This document shows positions 6,180-13,299 of a stretch of 22,372 nt of DNA, in pieces. The stretch covers positions 1 to 22,372 of the forward strand of contig JBIOJB010000050.1 in assembly GCA_044450465.1 (NCBI GenBank). The letters are read 5' to 3'. The DNA is from JBIOJB01 sp044450465. GTDB lineage: Bacteria > Chloroflexota > Dormibacteria > Dormibacterales > Dormibacteraceae. A program made the position numbers and the translations under genes. A model generated the notes under the pieces. The model ran no database searches. It was not told the origin of the DNA and saw only the letters and a list, made by a program, of their open reading frames with translations. Position 1 is the stretch's first letter; every line of letters starts with the position of its first letter.

Positions 6180-7761
6180 CCGGATGTGGTGTATCCCCTC
6201 CCAGCTCGACATAGCGAAGGTCTCCCATGCCGACCACCTCGCGGAGCCGGGACAGCACCTCGAGCGAGACCCGGTCGTCGACCTCGAGGATCATCATGGC
6301 GCTGCCCCGCGGCACATCGCGACCAAGGTGCATGCTCGCGATGTTCACATCGTGCTGGCCGAGGATGGTGCCGAACCGGCCCACGACCCCCGGCCGATCG
6401 TGATGTCGGCTCACCAGAAAACGACCGTGCGGCACGAGGTCGACCTTGAACGAGTCGATCTTCACCGCCCGCAGCTCCCCCATCAGCACCGTGCCTGAGA
6501 TCTGGTGGTCATGCACCCGCACGGTGACCAGGCTCGCGTAGCTCGCCCCGGTCCTCGTGCGGCGCTCGACCACCTTGACCCCGCGGTTGCCGGCGACGAA
6601 CCTGGCGTTGACCGGGTTGATGCGCTCCTCGGTGAAGGGCTGGAGGATGCCCTTGATGGCGGCCGCCACCAGCCAGTTGACGTCGTGCTCGGCCAGCTCC
6701 CCGTCGAAATCCAGCTCGATCGTGCTGACCCGGCCGCCGAAGAGCTGTGCATGCAGCGAGGCCAGACGCTCGGTCAGGTCGACGAACGGATGCAGGTAGG
6801 CCTGCTCCTCCGGCGGAAGGGCCGGCGCGTTGACGGCGTAGCGAGGCAGCTCGCCGGCGAGCACAGCCGCGACCTCCTCCGCCACGTCGAAGGCCACTGA
6901 GGCCTGAGCCTCAATGGTGGACGCCGCGATGTGAGGAGTGCCGATGAAGTTGGGCAGGGCGAGCAGCGGATTCTCTCCGGGTGGTTCGTGCAGATACACA
7001 TCCGCGGCCGCAGCCGCAATGCGCTTGCCGGAAAGAGCTTCGAACAGGGCGGATTCGTCGACCAGGCCCCCGCGCGCCGTATTGATCAGAATCGCCGCGG
7101 GCTTCATCAGGGCGAGCTCGCGCGGGCCAATCATGTTTCGGTTGGCTTCGACCAGGGGTACGTGAATCGTCACGAAATCGGAGCGCTGCAAGAGCTCGTC
7201 CAGGCCGACGAGCGCAACCTTCGCCAGCGCCGCCCGCTCGATCGAGGCGACCGGGTCGAATGCGACCACCTCCATCTCCAGACCCCGGGCACGCTTGGCC
7301 ACCTCGGAGCCCACATGTCCGAATCCGACCACCCCAAGCGTCTTGCCGCGGACCTCGGTTCCCACGAACCTGGACCGCGCCCATTCCCCGCTCTTGAGGG
7401 ATGCGTTCGCCTGCGGCACATGACGGGCGGCGGCGAGCATCAGCGCGATCGTGTGCTCGGCCGCGGCGATGATGTTGCCGCGCGGCGCGTTGAGGACCAG
7501 GATGCCCCTGCGGGTGGCTTCGGAAACGTCGATGTTGTCGACCCCGACCCCAGCCCGGCCGACCACCCTCAATCGCGATGCGGCGGCCAGCACCGCGGCC
7601 GTGACGTGAGTCTCGCTGCGCACCACCAGGGCATCGAAATCGGCGATTCGCGCGATCAGCTCCGCCTCGCTCAGGTTGGTCGCCACGGTGACCTCACCTG
7701 CCTTCTTCAAACGCTCGATGCCCGCCTCGGTCAGGGGGTCGGCGACGAGGATCCTGGGCAA
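6172..7761 (-). CDS. serA: D-3-phosphoglycerate dehydrogenase, long form with ACT domain
   Basis: 529 residues. It catalyses NAD-dependent oxidation of 3-phosphoglycerate to 3-phosphohydroxypyruvate, the first step of the phosphorylated serine pathway. Visible: the Rossmann motif GVVGFGHVGSEVA (~143-155), catalytic R230 (NTARGGLVD), E259 (VYLHEPPGENPLL) and H277 (GTPHIAAST). An intervening allosteric-substrate-binding domain (~320-445) follows, and a C-terminal ACT domain (~452-522, VSRHHDRPGVVGRFGTILGQHDVNIASMHLGR) that usually gives serine feedback inhibition. The ~529-residue length is standard for type I SerA of Actinomycetota, Bacillota and Chloroflexota. It starts 11 bp after the aminotransferase stop and overlaps the DUF1015 start. 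Confidence 0.97.
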   Translation of the reverse strand: MPRILVADPLTEAGIERLKKAGEVTVATNLSEAELIARIADFDALVVRSETHVTAAVLAAASRLRVVGRAGVGVDNIDVSEATRRGILVLNAPRGNIIAAAEHTIALMLAAARHVPQANASLKSGEWARSRFVGTEVRGKTLGVVGFGHVGSEVAKRARGLEMEVVAFDPVASIERAALAKVALVGLDELLQRSDFVTIHVPLVEANRNMIGPRELALMKPAAILINTARGGLVDESALFEALSGKRIAAAAADVYLHEPPGENPLLALPNFIGTPHIAASTIEAQASVAFDVAEEVAAVLAGELPRYAVNAPALPPEEQAYLHPFVDLTERLASLHAQLFGGRVSTIELDFDGELAEHDVNWLVAAAIKGILQPFTEERINPVNARFVAGNRGVKVVERRTRTGASYASLVTVRVHDHQISGTVLMGELRAVKIDSFKVDLVPHGRFLVSRHHDRPGVVGRFGTILGQHDVNIASMHLGRDVPRGSAMMILEVDDRVSLEVLSRLREVVGMGDLRYVELGGDTPHPDG

Positions 7762-7772
7762 CGAGGCTAGGG

Positions 7773-8933
7773 CTACCGGGCCGCGGCGGCGACGCCCTGC
7801 AGTGAAGCGGTCACAGCCACCACGCCACGGCCGTCGGCCGGGGCGATGTCCAGCTCCTCGAGCGCCTGCTCGAGCGCCCAGATGACCTGCACGACATCAC
7901 CTTCGGCCACCGCGCCGAGGTGCCCCACGCGGATCATCTTGCCGGTCATCTTTCCCTGCCCGCCCGCGATTACAACTCCGAATTTGGTGTCGACGAGGGC
8001 GCGGAAGGCGGCCACGTCCAGTCCCGGAGGCGGCACCGCCGAAGTGACCGTGTTCGAACGGTAGCCCTCCTTCGCGAACAGCTGGAAGCCGAGAGCCACA
8101 AGCCCGGCCTGAGTCGCGCGAGCGAGGCGGGCATGACGCTCGAAGACGTGCTCGAGACCCTCCTCCTCCAGCATGACCAGGCCCTCCTGCAGCGCGAACG
8201 CGACGCCGATTGCCGGCGTGAAGGGCGTCATGCCCTTGTCCGCCCAGCTCTTGGTCTCCTTCCAGTCGAAATAGAAACGCGGTGCGCGAGCTTTGGCCTG
8301 GTGCGCCCAGGCACGCTCGCCCACGCTGACCAGCGCCAGCCCCGGCGGCGCCATCCAGCCCTTCTGAGACGCGCTGACCGCCACGTCGATGCCCCAGGCG
8401 TCTGTCTCGATGGGTATCGAGCCGATCGAGCTGACCCCGTCGACCACCACGATGCGGTCGGCGTCGCGCGCGACCCGCGCCAGCTGCCGCAGCGGGTTCG
8501 TGAGCCCGGTCGACGTCTCGTTGTGGGTCAACAGCACGACCTTCGCTTTCGGGTGGTTGTCGAGGACTCGGGCCAGGTCGGCCGGCTCGACCGGCTGGCC
8601 CCACTCGAACTCAAGGCGGACGACGTCGGTGCCATAGGCCGCGGCGAGCGCCGCGAAGCGCTCGCCGAAATTGCCGCAGAGCGCCACGACCACCTCGTCG
8701 CCCGGCGAGACCAGGTTGGCGACGGCCGACTCGAGACCCCCGGTGCCTGAAGCGGTGAACAGCAGCACGTCGTTCGAGGTTTTGAAAACGCGCTGAGCAC
8801 CGGCCGCGATCGACTTCAGGATGCCGGCAAACTCCGGTCCGCGGTGGTCGATCATGGGCCTGGACATGCTGCGGACGACGCGCTCGGGCAGTGGCGTCGG
8901 GCCGGGAATCCTCAGCTGAGACTGGAAGGTCAT
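7773..8933 (-). CDS. Class V PLP-dependent aminotransferase (serine-pyruvate/alanine-glyoxylate type)
   Basis: 386 residues. Fold type I class V features: the N-terminal RIPGPTPLPERVVRSM, FTASGTGGLESAVANL (cofactor phosphate site), the VVVDGVSSIGSIP block with Asp165 pairing to the pyridine nitrogen, and the Schiff-base lysine K191 in SASQKGWMAPPGLA. It is closest in pattern to the alanine-glyoxylate/serine-pyruvate group. Because it lies directly upstream of serA, the likely role is phosphohydroxypyruvate transamination, replacing a classical SerC; such class V substitutes are known in some archaea and bacteria. The alternative is serine-glyoxylate or alanine-glyoxylate transamination. It starts with ATG, preceded by a GGAG. 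Confidence 0.92.
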   Translation of the reverse strand: MTFQSQLRIPGPTPLPERVVRSMSRPMIDHRGPEFAGILKSIAAGAQRVFKTSNDVLLFTASGTGGLESAVANLVSPGDEVVVALCGNFGERFAALAAAYGTDVVRLEFEWGQPVEPADLARVLDNHPKAKVVLLTHNETSTGLTNPLRQLARVARDADRIVVVDGVSSIGSIPIETDAWGIDVAVSASQKGWMAPPGLALVSVGERAWAHQAKARAPRFYFDWKETKSWADKGMTPFTPAIGVAFALQEGLVMLEEEGLEHVFERHARLARATQAGLVALGFQLFAKEGYRSNTVTSAVPPPGLDVAAFRALVDTKFGVVIAGGQGKMTGKMIRVGHLGAVAEGDVVQVIWALEQALEELDIAPADGRGVVAVTASLQGVAAAAR

Positions 8934-9007
8934 CGGGCGCGCTCCATTGCTGGGCTTTGGCGGCCCACTGATTCTACGTTCGCCGAATGCTGCGCGTTCC
9001 TAACGAC

Positions 9008-9277
9008 CTAGCGAACCTCTGTCGTGTATGGAAGCAGGGCGATCGCTCGCGCCCTCTCGAGCGCCGACGTCAGCGGCCGCTGGTGCCGCGCGCAGGTGCC
9101 GGTCACACGCCGCGGGAGGATCTTGCCGCGATCGCTCACGAAGCGCCTCAGGCGCGAGATCTCCTTGTAGTCGATGAACTGGATCTTCTCGACGCAAAAG
9201 CTGCAGACCTTTCGGTGCTGGCGCTTCGGGCCTCTGCCGGAGCCGGACGATTCGCGCTGGGGGCGGTTGACTGACAT
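9008..9277 (-). CDS. rpsR: 30S ribosomal protein S18 (zinc-ligand form)
   Basis: 89 residues; the S18 core is plain: VCSFCVEKIQFIDYKEISRLRRFVSDRGKILPRRVTGTCARHQRPLTSALERARAIALLPYT. It retains C25-x2-C28 and C62-x2-H65, the potential zinc-binding ('C+') set that many paralogous S18 copies lose. S18 pairs with S6 on the 30S platform. An AGGAG lies about seven bases before the ATG. It follows ssb by only 8 bp. The usual next gene, rplI (L9), is absent; the aminotransferase follows instead after a 74-bp gap with nothing recognisable in it. Confidence 0.97.
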   Translation of the reverse strand: MSVNRPQRESSGSGRGPKRQHRKVCSFCVEKIQFIDYKEISRLRRFVSDRGKILPRRVTGTCARHQRPLTSALERARAIALLPYTTEVR

Positions 9278-9285
9278 TGATGCTC

Positions 9286-9735
9286 CTAAAACGGAATGTC
9301 GTCCGGGTCGACGTCGCGCGGCGCGTCGTCCGGAGCCGGAATGTCGCCGGGGACCGGCGCGGCGGCCTCACGCGGCGCGGCACCGGCCGATCCGCGAGGC
9401 TCGAGAAACTGAACGTCGTTGGCGATGATCTCGGTCACCCTGCGCTTCTGACCGTCCTGGCCCTCCCACGAGCGGGTCTGGATGCGGCCCTCTACGAAGA
9501 CCAGCGCGCCCTTGCGCGTGTACTGGGCCACCGTCTCGGCGAGATTTCGCTTGCCGATGGGGTACGCGACGATGTTGTGGTAGTCCGTGAACTCCTTCTT
9601 CTCGCCGTCCGGACCGGTGGACCACCGGTTGGTGGCGATGCTGAAGTTGGTCACGGCGGTTCCGCTCGGCGTGTAGCGCATCTCAGGATCCTTCGTCAGC
9701 CGACCGATCAGCAGTGCTTTGTTCAGGTTCGACAT
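9286..9735 (-). CDS. ssb: Single-stranded DNA-binding protein
   Basis: 149 residues. An N-terminal OB fold (~1-110) begins MSNLNKALLIGRLTKDPEMRYTPSGTAVTNFSIATN and includes YHNIVAYPIGKRNLAETVAQYTRKGALVFVEGRIQTRSW. A short Ala/Pro-rich linker follows, then the acidic C-terminal tip DPDDIPF, which recruits replication and repair partners. It protects single-stranded DNA in replication, repair and recombination as a homotetramer. Its ATG directly abuts the TAG of rpsF, so it is translationally coupled in the conserved rpsF-ssb-rpsR order. Confidence 0.97.
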   Translation of the reverse strand: MSNLNKALLIGRLTKDPEMRYTPSGTAVTNFSIATNRWSTGPDGEKKEFTDYHNIVAYPIGKRNLAETVAQYTRKGALVFVEGRIQTRSWEGQDGQKRRVTEIIANDVQFLEPRGSAGAAPREAAAPVPGDIPAPDDAPRDVDPDDIPF

Positions 9736-10146
9736 CTATGACTCCTCCCCTTCCTCCCGATCAGCCCGGCCACCGGGTGCCGCCACCTCCTCGACCTCGG
9801 ACGCAATCGGTTCCAACACGACCTCCGGCGGCGGCGGCGGAACGGGGGTCGCGGGCGCTTTGTCCGGCTTGCGCACGATGAGGTGACGCAGCACCTCTTC
9901 GCTGATCTTGAGCGCGGTCTCGAGCTCGGGCAAACGCCCTGGGTTGATCGTGAAATCCTGGAGCACATATGACCCCTCGGCCTGGTGCTTCACCTCGTAT
10001 GCGAGCTTTCGCTTGCCCCAGAGGTTGGTGCGCTCGGGCGCCCCTCCTGACTTCTCGATCAGGGTGTTGACGCGCTTGACGACCTCCTGGACCTTGTCGT
10101 CCTCGAGATCCGCGCGCACGATGTAAAGAACTTCGTAATCCCGCAA
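9736..10146 (-). CDS. rpsF: 30S ribosomal protein S6 with C-terminal extension
   Basis: 136 residues. The S6 domain (residues 1-~95) shows RDYEVLYIVRADLEDDKVQEVVKRVNTLIEKSGG, WGKRKLAYEVKHQAEGSYVLQDFTINP and LRHLIVRKPDKAP. A ~40-residue tail rich in Pro, Glu and Ala follows (PPPPPEVVLEP, then EEGEES); acidic tails are common in S6. It binds S18 on the 30S platform. The start is TTG at 10146, supported by a perfect AAGGAGGT six bases upstream. The message probably starts near 10221, giving a ~75-nt leader with a small hairpin, consistent with the S6:S18 autoregulation known in other bacteria. Confidence 0.96.
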   Translation of the reverse strand: MRDYEVLYIVRADLEDDKVQEVVKRVNTLIEKSGGAPERTNLWGKRKLAYEVKHQAEGSYVLQDFTINPGRLPELETALKISEEVLRHLIVRKPDKAPATPVPPPPPEVVLEPIASEVEEVAAPGGRADREEGEES

Positions 10147-10169
10147 ACGGGACCTCCTTCCTGTGGGTT

Positions 10170-10189
10170 CAGGCCACGGTGAGCGCCTG
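10170..10189 (-). promoter_or_regulatory. Small hairpin with CCG loop in the rpsF leader
   Basis: On the minus strand, arms CAGGC and GCCTG enclose a 10-nt loop containing ACCG, about 25 nt before the rpsF start. S6:S18 complexes in several phyla repress their own mRNA through a leader structure with a conserved CCG box. Only the hairpin and the CCG are visible, so the match is weak. Confidence 0.25.
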
Positions 10190-10226
10190 CAGGAGCGGGC
10201 GGCCGAGGCCAGAAAGGGTAGGCCGG

Positions 10227-10233
10227 TATTCTA
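10227..10233. promoter_or_regulatory. Overlapping divergent -10 boxes
   Basis: TATTCT (plus, 10227-10232) lies ten bases before the ATG of the membrane-protein gene, so its transcript would start about 4 nt before that ATG. On the minus strand the same bases read TAGAAT (10233 to 10228, a 5/6 match), suitably placed for rpsF. The two promoters would share essentially one melted segment and compete. The -35 elements are weak on both sides. Confidence 0.45.
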
Positions 10234-10242
10234 CCAGGGCAC

Positions 10243-10923
10243 ATGGCTGCCAAAACCAAGACCAAACCGGGCGGCCGACCTCAGACCAGCAAGGGCGCGC
10301 GACGCGCCTCGGCGAAGGTGAAGCGCTCGGCCGACGTCCCGTGGCTGCCCATCGCCACGCTGGCGGTCCTCGTCCTGCTGGCGATCGGCATGGTCGCCTA
10401 CATCGTCATCAACAACCGCCCGACGCCACTTCCGGCGACTGTCGCCGGCATCCCGTGCGACCATCTCGAGCACACGCAGGTCCACTACCACGTGGCCCTT
10501 CAGATCATGTACAACGGCACGATCACGCCGATCCCGGCCAACATCGGCATCTCGGGCGATCCGGCGGCCCCCACGTGCTACTACTGGCTGCACGTCCATC
10601 CGGCCAACACGAACGTAATCCACATCGAGTCGCCGGCCAGCGACGCCTTCACGCTGGGCCAGTTCTTCCAGATCTGGAACACGTGGGCGAAGTCGAACGC
10701 CTACCCGTCAGTCGCGCTCAACGCCGGCCAGGTGGCCACCTTCAAGCTGACCTCCGACCAGAAGCTCGTCAGCTACGTGGACCTTCAGGACGGCAAAGGG
10801 CCTCAGGTCTGGACTGGCGACCCCGCGAGCATTCCCCTCAAAGCGCACGAGGTGATCACCCTGGAGATCACGCCGCCGGCCGCAACGACGCCGCCTTCGT
10901 TCACGTTCACCTCCGGGCTCTAG
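10243..10923 (+). CDS. Membrane-anchored extracytoplasmic protein with conserved His clusters
   Basis: 226 residues. A basic cytoplasmic N-terminus (~1-30) precedes one transmembrane helix (~33-56, PWLPIATLAVLVLLAIGMVAYI). The external domain carries GIPCDHLEHTQVHYHVALQI (C72, H74, H77, H81, H83) and CYYWLHVHPANTNVIHIESP (C112, H117, H119, H127), then FTLGQFFQIW. These blocks recur in uncharacterised proteins of Chloroflexota and Actinomycetota and resemble a metal site on a beta-sandwich; I do not know a proven function. The topology (positive-inside, no signal-peptidase site) suggests a retained anchor. The short or absent leader fits leaderless translation. The 3' end overlaps the convergent XRE regulator by 17 bp. 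Confidence 0.85.
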   Translation: MAAKTKTKPGGRPQTSKGARRASAKVKRSADVPWLPIATLAVLVLLAIGMVAYIVINNRPTPLPATVAGIPCDHLEHTQVHYHVALQIMYNGTITPIPANIGISGDPAAPTCYYWLHVHPANTNVIHIESPASDAFTLGQFFQIWNTWAKSNAYPSVALNAGQVATFKLTSDQKLVSYVDLQDGKGPQVWTGDPASIPLKAHEVITLEITPPAATTPPSFTFTSGL

Positions 10924-11536
10924 GCGGCCACACCCCGGCTTCCAGGAGGACTCGCGCGGCGCGGTAGTGCTCGAGGGCGGTCTGGCCGTCCGCCGCCCGC
11001 TGGGCGCGATCCGCGAGCCGCAGGTGCGCGACGGCCGCGTCCCCTTCGAACCTGAAAGGCTCTTTTCGCTCGATCGCGGTCAGCCGGCCAAGCCGGTGCG
11101 AGTCGCGGTGAGAGCTGATGACGCTCCTCTCGCTGCGCGTGATCTCGCGCGCCTCCTCCTCGCGCCCGAGGGCGGTCAGAGCCTGGGCCTGACAGAGTCG
11201 CGCGTCGGTCCCCAGCGGCCAGTCGTGCGAGTCGAGGACCGGACGCAGGGCCAGCAGAGCGCGCCGGAACTCGCCTCGCGCCAGCAGGACGCGGCCCTTC
11301 TCGACGGCGATCTCTCTCTCCAAACGGACCTGATGCCCCTCCAGCAGGTAGTCGACCTCGGTCCCGAGGCGCCCGGCGATCACCCGCAGGACCCGGGTGG
11401 ACGGCTGGCTTCGGCCGAGCTCGATCTGATTCAGGAAGGCGCGGCTGAAGTCTCCGCCGCATACCTTGGCCAGGCTCATGCCGCGCTCGTTGCGCATCCG
11501 CCGGATGCGCTCCCCTAGCGACTCCGTCCTGGACAC
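10907..11536 (-). CDS. XRE-family regulator with TPR-like C-terminal region
   Basis: 209 residues. The N-terminal Cro/C1-type helix-turn-helix (~8-66: LGERIRRMRNERGMSLAKVCGGDFSRAFLNQIELGRSQPSTRVLRVIAGRLG) is followed by an Ala/Arg-rich helical region (~75-200) with TPR-like helix pairs (KGRVLLARGEFRRALLALRPVL; AEA-type repeats through ALEHYRAARVLLEAG). This architecture resembles Rgg/PlcR-like regulators that sense a peptide or partner through TPRs, although the distance from known quorum sensors is large. The start is GTG at 11536: there is no Shine-Dalgarno, and a TACAAT -10 lies six bases upstream, indicating a leaderless message. A perfect palindrome overlaps this promoter, consistent with autoregulation. 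Confidence 0.85.
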   Translation of the reverse strand: MSRTESLGERIRRMRNERGMSLAKVCGGDFSRAFLNQIELGRSQPSTRVLRVIAGRLGTEVDYLLEGHQVRLEREIAVEKGRVLLARGEFRRALLALRPVLDSHDWPLGTDARLCQAQALTALGREEEAREITRSERSVISSHRDSHRLGRLTAIERKEPFRFEGDAAVAHLRLADRAQRAADGQTALEHYRAARVLLEAGVWPPRARR

Positions 11537-11542
11537 CGGCCG

Positions 11543-11563
11543 ATTGTAAAGCAGGGCTTTACA
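11543..11563 (-). promoter_or_regulatory. Promoter and perfect operator palindrome for the XRE regulator
   Basis: 11545-11563 reads TGTAAAGCAGGGCTTTACA: perfect 8-bp arms TGTAAAGC/GCTTTACA around AGG. On the minus strand its edge forms TACAAT (11548 to 11543), a 5/6 -10 box exactly spaced to start transcription at the GTG at 11536. A further GCTTTA half-site lies at 11573-11578, within the end of the M24 gene. A bound dimer would block RNA polymerase. The binder is most simply the adjacent XRE protein. Confidence 0.65.
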
Positions 11564-11574
11564 GAGTCGCTGCT

Positions 11575-12711
11575 TTAGTGGTAATCCTTGGGGTCGAGGC
11601 TGCGTGTGAGCGTGGTGAAGTTCTGGAAACCGGTCGTGGTGACCATGCCGGTGTCCTCGATCCGGACGCCGCCGAGGCCGCTCAGATAGAGCCCCGGCTC
11701 CACCGTGACCACGTCGCCTTCCATCAAGGGTTGTTCGTTGTTGCCCCTCAAAAGGGGCTCCTCGTGCACGTCGAGTCCGACCCCATGCCCGGTGCTGTGG
11801 ATCATCTTGGCCACACCGTCCGGGCCTTCATAGCCCTCGGTCGACGCCCCGTAACCTCGGTCGACCAGCACCTGGCACACGTCGCGATGCACCTGGCTGC
11901 CGGTCACGCCTTCTCGAATCGATTCGACGCCGGCGTCGAGCGCCTGCAGGACCGCGGCGTGCATGCGCCTGATCCCCTCGGGCACCTCGCCGACGACGAC
12001 AGTGCGCGTGAGGTCGCCGTAGCGATGGGTGGCCCGGCTGGAAGGAAAGATGTCGATGATCACCGGCACGTGTGCCTTGATGGGCCCGGCGCCGCGGAAG
12101 TGGGGCATGGCGCATTCGGGGGAGCCGGCAATGATCATGTCGGGGCATGTACAACCGAGCTCGCCGAGCGCCAGCTGAGCTCGGGCGTAGAGGCGTTCAG
12201 AGGTCAGCGGTTCCCCATCCGACCACAGCACCCCGTCCTTTATCTCCGCACGGGCCAGCTGCCCGGCGACCGCCACCACAGCGGCCTCAGCCGCGCGCTG
12301 GGCTTCGGCGATGGCGTCGGCGTCTCGGGGCGTCTTGTGCCTTCGCTCGGCGACAAACAGCGATCGATCGACCTCGATCTCGAGGCCGGCGGCGCGTAGC
12401 TCCTCTAGGTAACCCGCGGCGAGCCGCGGCGACACGACCGCGCTCGTGAAACCCCTCCCCTGAAGCATTCGGGCCGCAAGTCGCGGCCAAGATGCGAAGG
12501 CGCCAACGTCCTCGTAGCCGGCCGCCTGGCTTTCGAGCACATGGGCCACCTTGCTCTGCACCCGAGCCCGTTCGAGCTCCAGTACGCTCGTGACCAGCAC
12601 GTCATCGCCGTCCGAGAAGCGGATGTACATCGCGGCCGCAACCGGAAAGCCGGTGGCATGGATGAAGTCGGCGTCGCCCTCACCTCCGGAGATCAGGACG
12701 ATGGGCTTCAT
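11575..12711 (-). CDS. M24-family metallopeptidase (Xaa-Pro dipeptidase/aminopeptidase type)
   Basis: 378 residues. A creatinase-like N-terminal domain (~1-130) precedes a pita-bread catalytic domain (~135-370). All five metal ligands are present: D220 (IIDIFPSS), D233 (GDLTRT), H309 (HSTGHGVGLDVHE), E338 (VTVEPGLY) and E352 (VRIEDTG), with H305 and H316 as substrate-side histidines. It should cleave Xaa-Pro peptides with two Mn or Co ions in the cytoplasm; no signal peptide is present. Its ATG overlaps the stop of the upstream HTH gene as ATGA, so the two are co-translated. The XRE gene follows 38 bp downstream but with its own promoter. Confidence 0.93.
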   Translation of the reverse strand: MKPIVLISGGEGDADFIHATGFPVAAAMYIRFSDGDDVLVTSVLELERARVQSKVAHVLESQAAGYEDVGAFASWPRLAARMLQGRGFTSAVVSPRLAAGYLEELRAAGLEIEVDRSLFVAERRHKTPRDADAIAEAQRAAEAAVVAVAGQLARAEIKDGVLWSDGEPLTSERLYARAQLALGELGCTCPDMIIAGSPECAMPHFRGAGPIKAHVPVIIDIFPSSRATHRYGDLTRTVVVGEVPEGIRRMHAAVLQALDAGVESIREGVTGSQVHRDVCQVLVDRGYGASTEGYEGPDGVAKMIHSTGHGVGLDVHEEPLLRGNNEQPLMEGDVVTVEPGLYLSGLGGVRIEDTGMVTTTGFQNFTTLTRSLDPKDYH

Positions 12712-13112
12712 CGACGCTTCCTACGCTTCGGGCGCGGCGGCGCGGCGTGGCGTTCGATCGCCGTCGCGAAGAGTGAGGCCAGCGCTGACGGCGCCAGCGA
12801 GTCGACCTCTTCTGTCACCAGCGCGGCGAGACGCTTGGGCAGCTGCTTGTTGACGAGCTCGAGGTGCTGCTCGTAAACGCGGCCCAGTGAACGGTGGCCC
12901 GACCGCCCCTCCAGGTTCAGTTTCTCCTGGACTTCGTAGCCGCCCGTCCAGGCCACGTCGTATCCAAGCGCGCGCAACTGAACGAGATCGCGGCGGAGGG
13001 TGCGTTCTGAGACACGAGCTTTGTCCGCCAGCTCAAGGGGGTTGAGGCCTGGCTCGGCAATCACGGCGGAGAGTATGCGCAGCAGCCGGGCGAGCCGGTC
13101 AGCCCGATTCAC
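12708..13112 (-). CDS. Small HTH transcriptional regulator (DeoR/HTH_11-like)
   Basis: 134 residues. Residues ~3-58 form a winged helix-turn-helix of the HTH_11/DeoR type: RADRLARLLRILSAVIAEPGLNPLELADKARVSERTLRRDLVQLRALGYDV, with ERTLRRDL as the recognition helix. The rest has no ligand-binding domain I recognise; a helical segment (SLGRVYEQHLELVNKQLPKRLAALV) ends in a strongly basic tail (PPRPKRRKRR) that could bind nucleic acid. The start GTG at 13112 lacks a clear Shine-Dalgarno. It is coupled by a 4-bp overlap to the M24 peptidase, so it probably controls that operon or acts with the peptidase; the direction of regulation is unknown. Confidence 0.78.
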   Translation of the reverse strand: MNRADRLARLLRILSAVIAEPGLNPLELADKARVSERTLRRDLVQLRALGYDVAWTGGYEVQEKLNLEGRSGHRSLGRVYEQHLELVNKQLPKRLAALVTEEVDSLAPSALASLFATAIERHAAPPRPKRRKRR

Positions 13113-13172
13113 CCCAAATATGAAGCCACGATGGACAACACCTTCTCAGTCCTAACCCTTGGCCTGGCGCTC

Positions 13173-13193
13173 CGGCCGGATTCACTCCGGCCG
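13173..13193. repeat. GC-rich inverted repeat (8-bp stem)
   Basis: CGGCCGGA and TCCGGCCG flank a TTCAC loop within the noncoding gap between the HTH and small-protein genes. It lacks a T-tract, so intrinsic termination is doubtful. It may be a structured leader or spacer, or chance in GC-rich DNA. Confidence 0.4.
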
Positions 13194-13252
13194 CCAACCC
13201 CACGTGCCACTCTTCCAAACGACTGCCAATCGTAGAGCAGGAGAGGAGGGGG

Positions 13253-13287
13253 TTCCGCGGGGGAGGACGTCTGTCCTCACCCGCGCC
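13253..13287. repeat. Tandem hairpin repeat, copy 1 (35 bp)
   Basis: Copy 1 of two 35-bp repeats that match at 32 of 35 positions, with 47-bp periodicity. Internally it is an inverted repeat (13256-13285): 13-bp arms beginning CGCGGG and ending CCCGCG with a single mismatch, around a GTCT loop. It lies in the 223-bp noncoding gap 13113-13335, where I find no gene. Confidence 0.8.
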
Positions 13288-13299
13288 CGTAGCAGAGGA

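Noticed and set aside
5337..6449. 370-residue open frame on the plus strand over DUF1015/serA
   Set aside because: It is antisense to two clear genes, has no family resemblance, and long antisense frames are expected in high-GC DNA.
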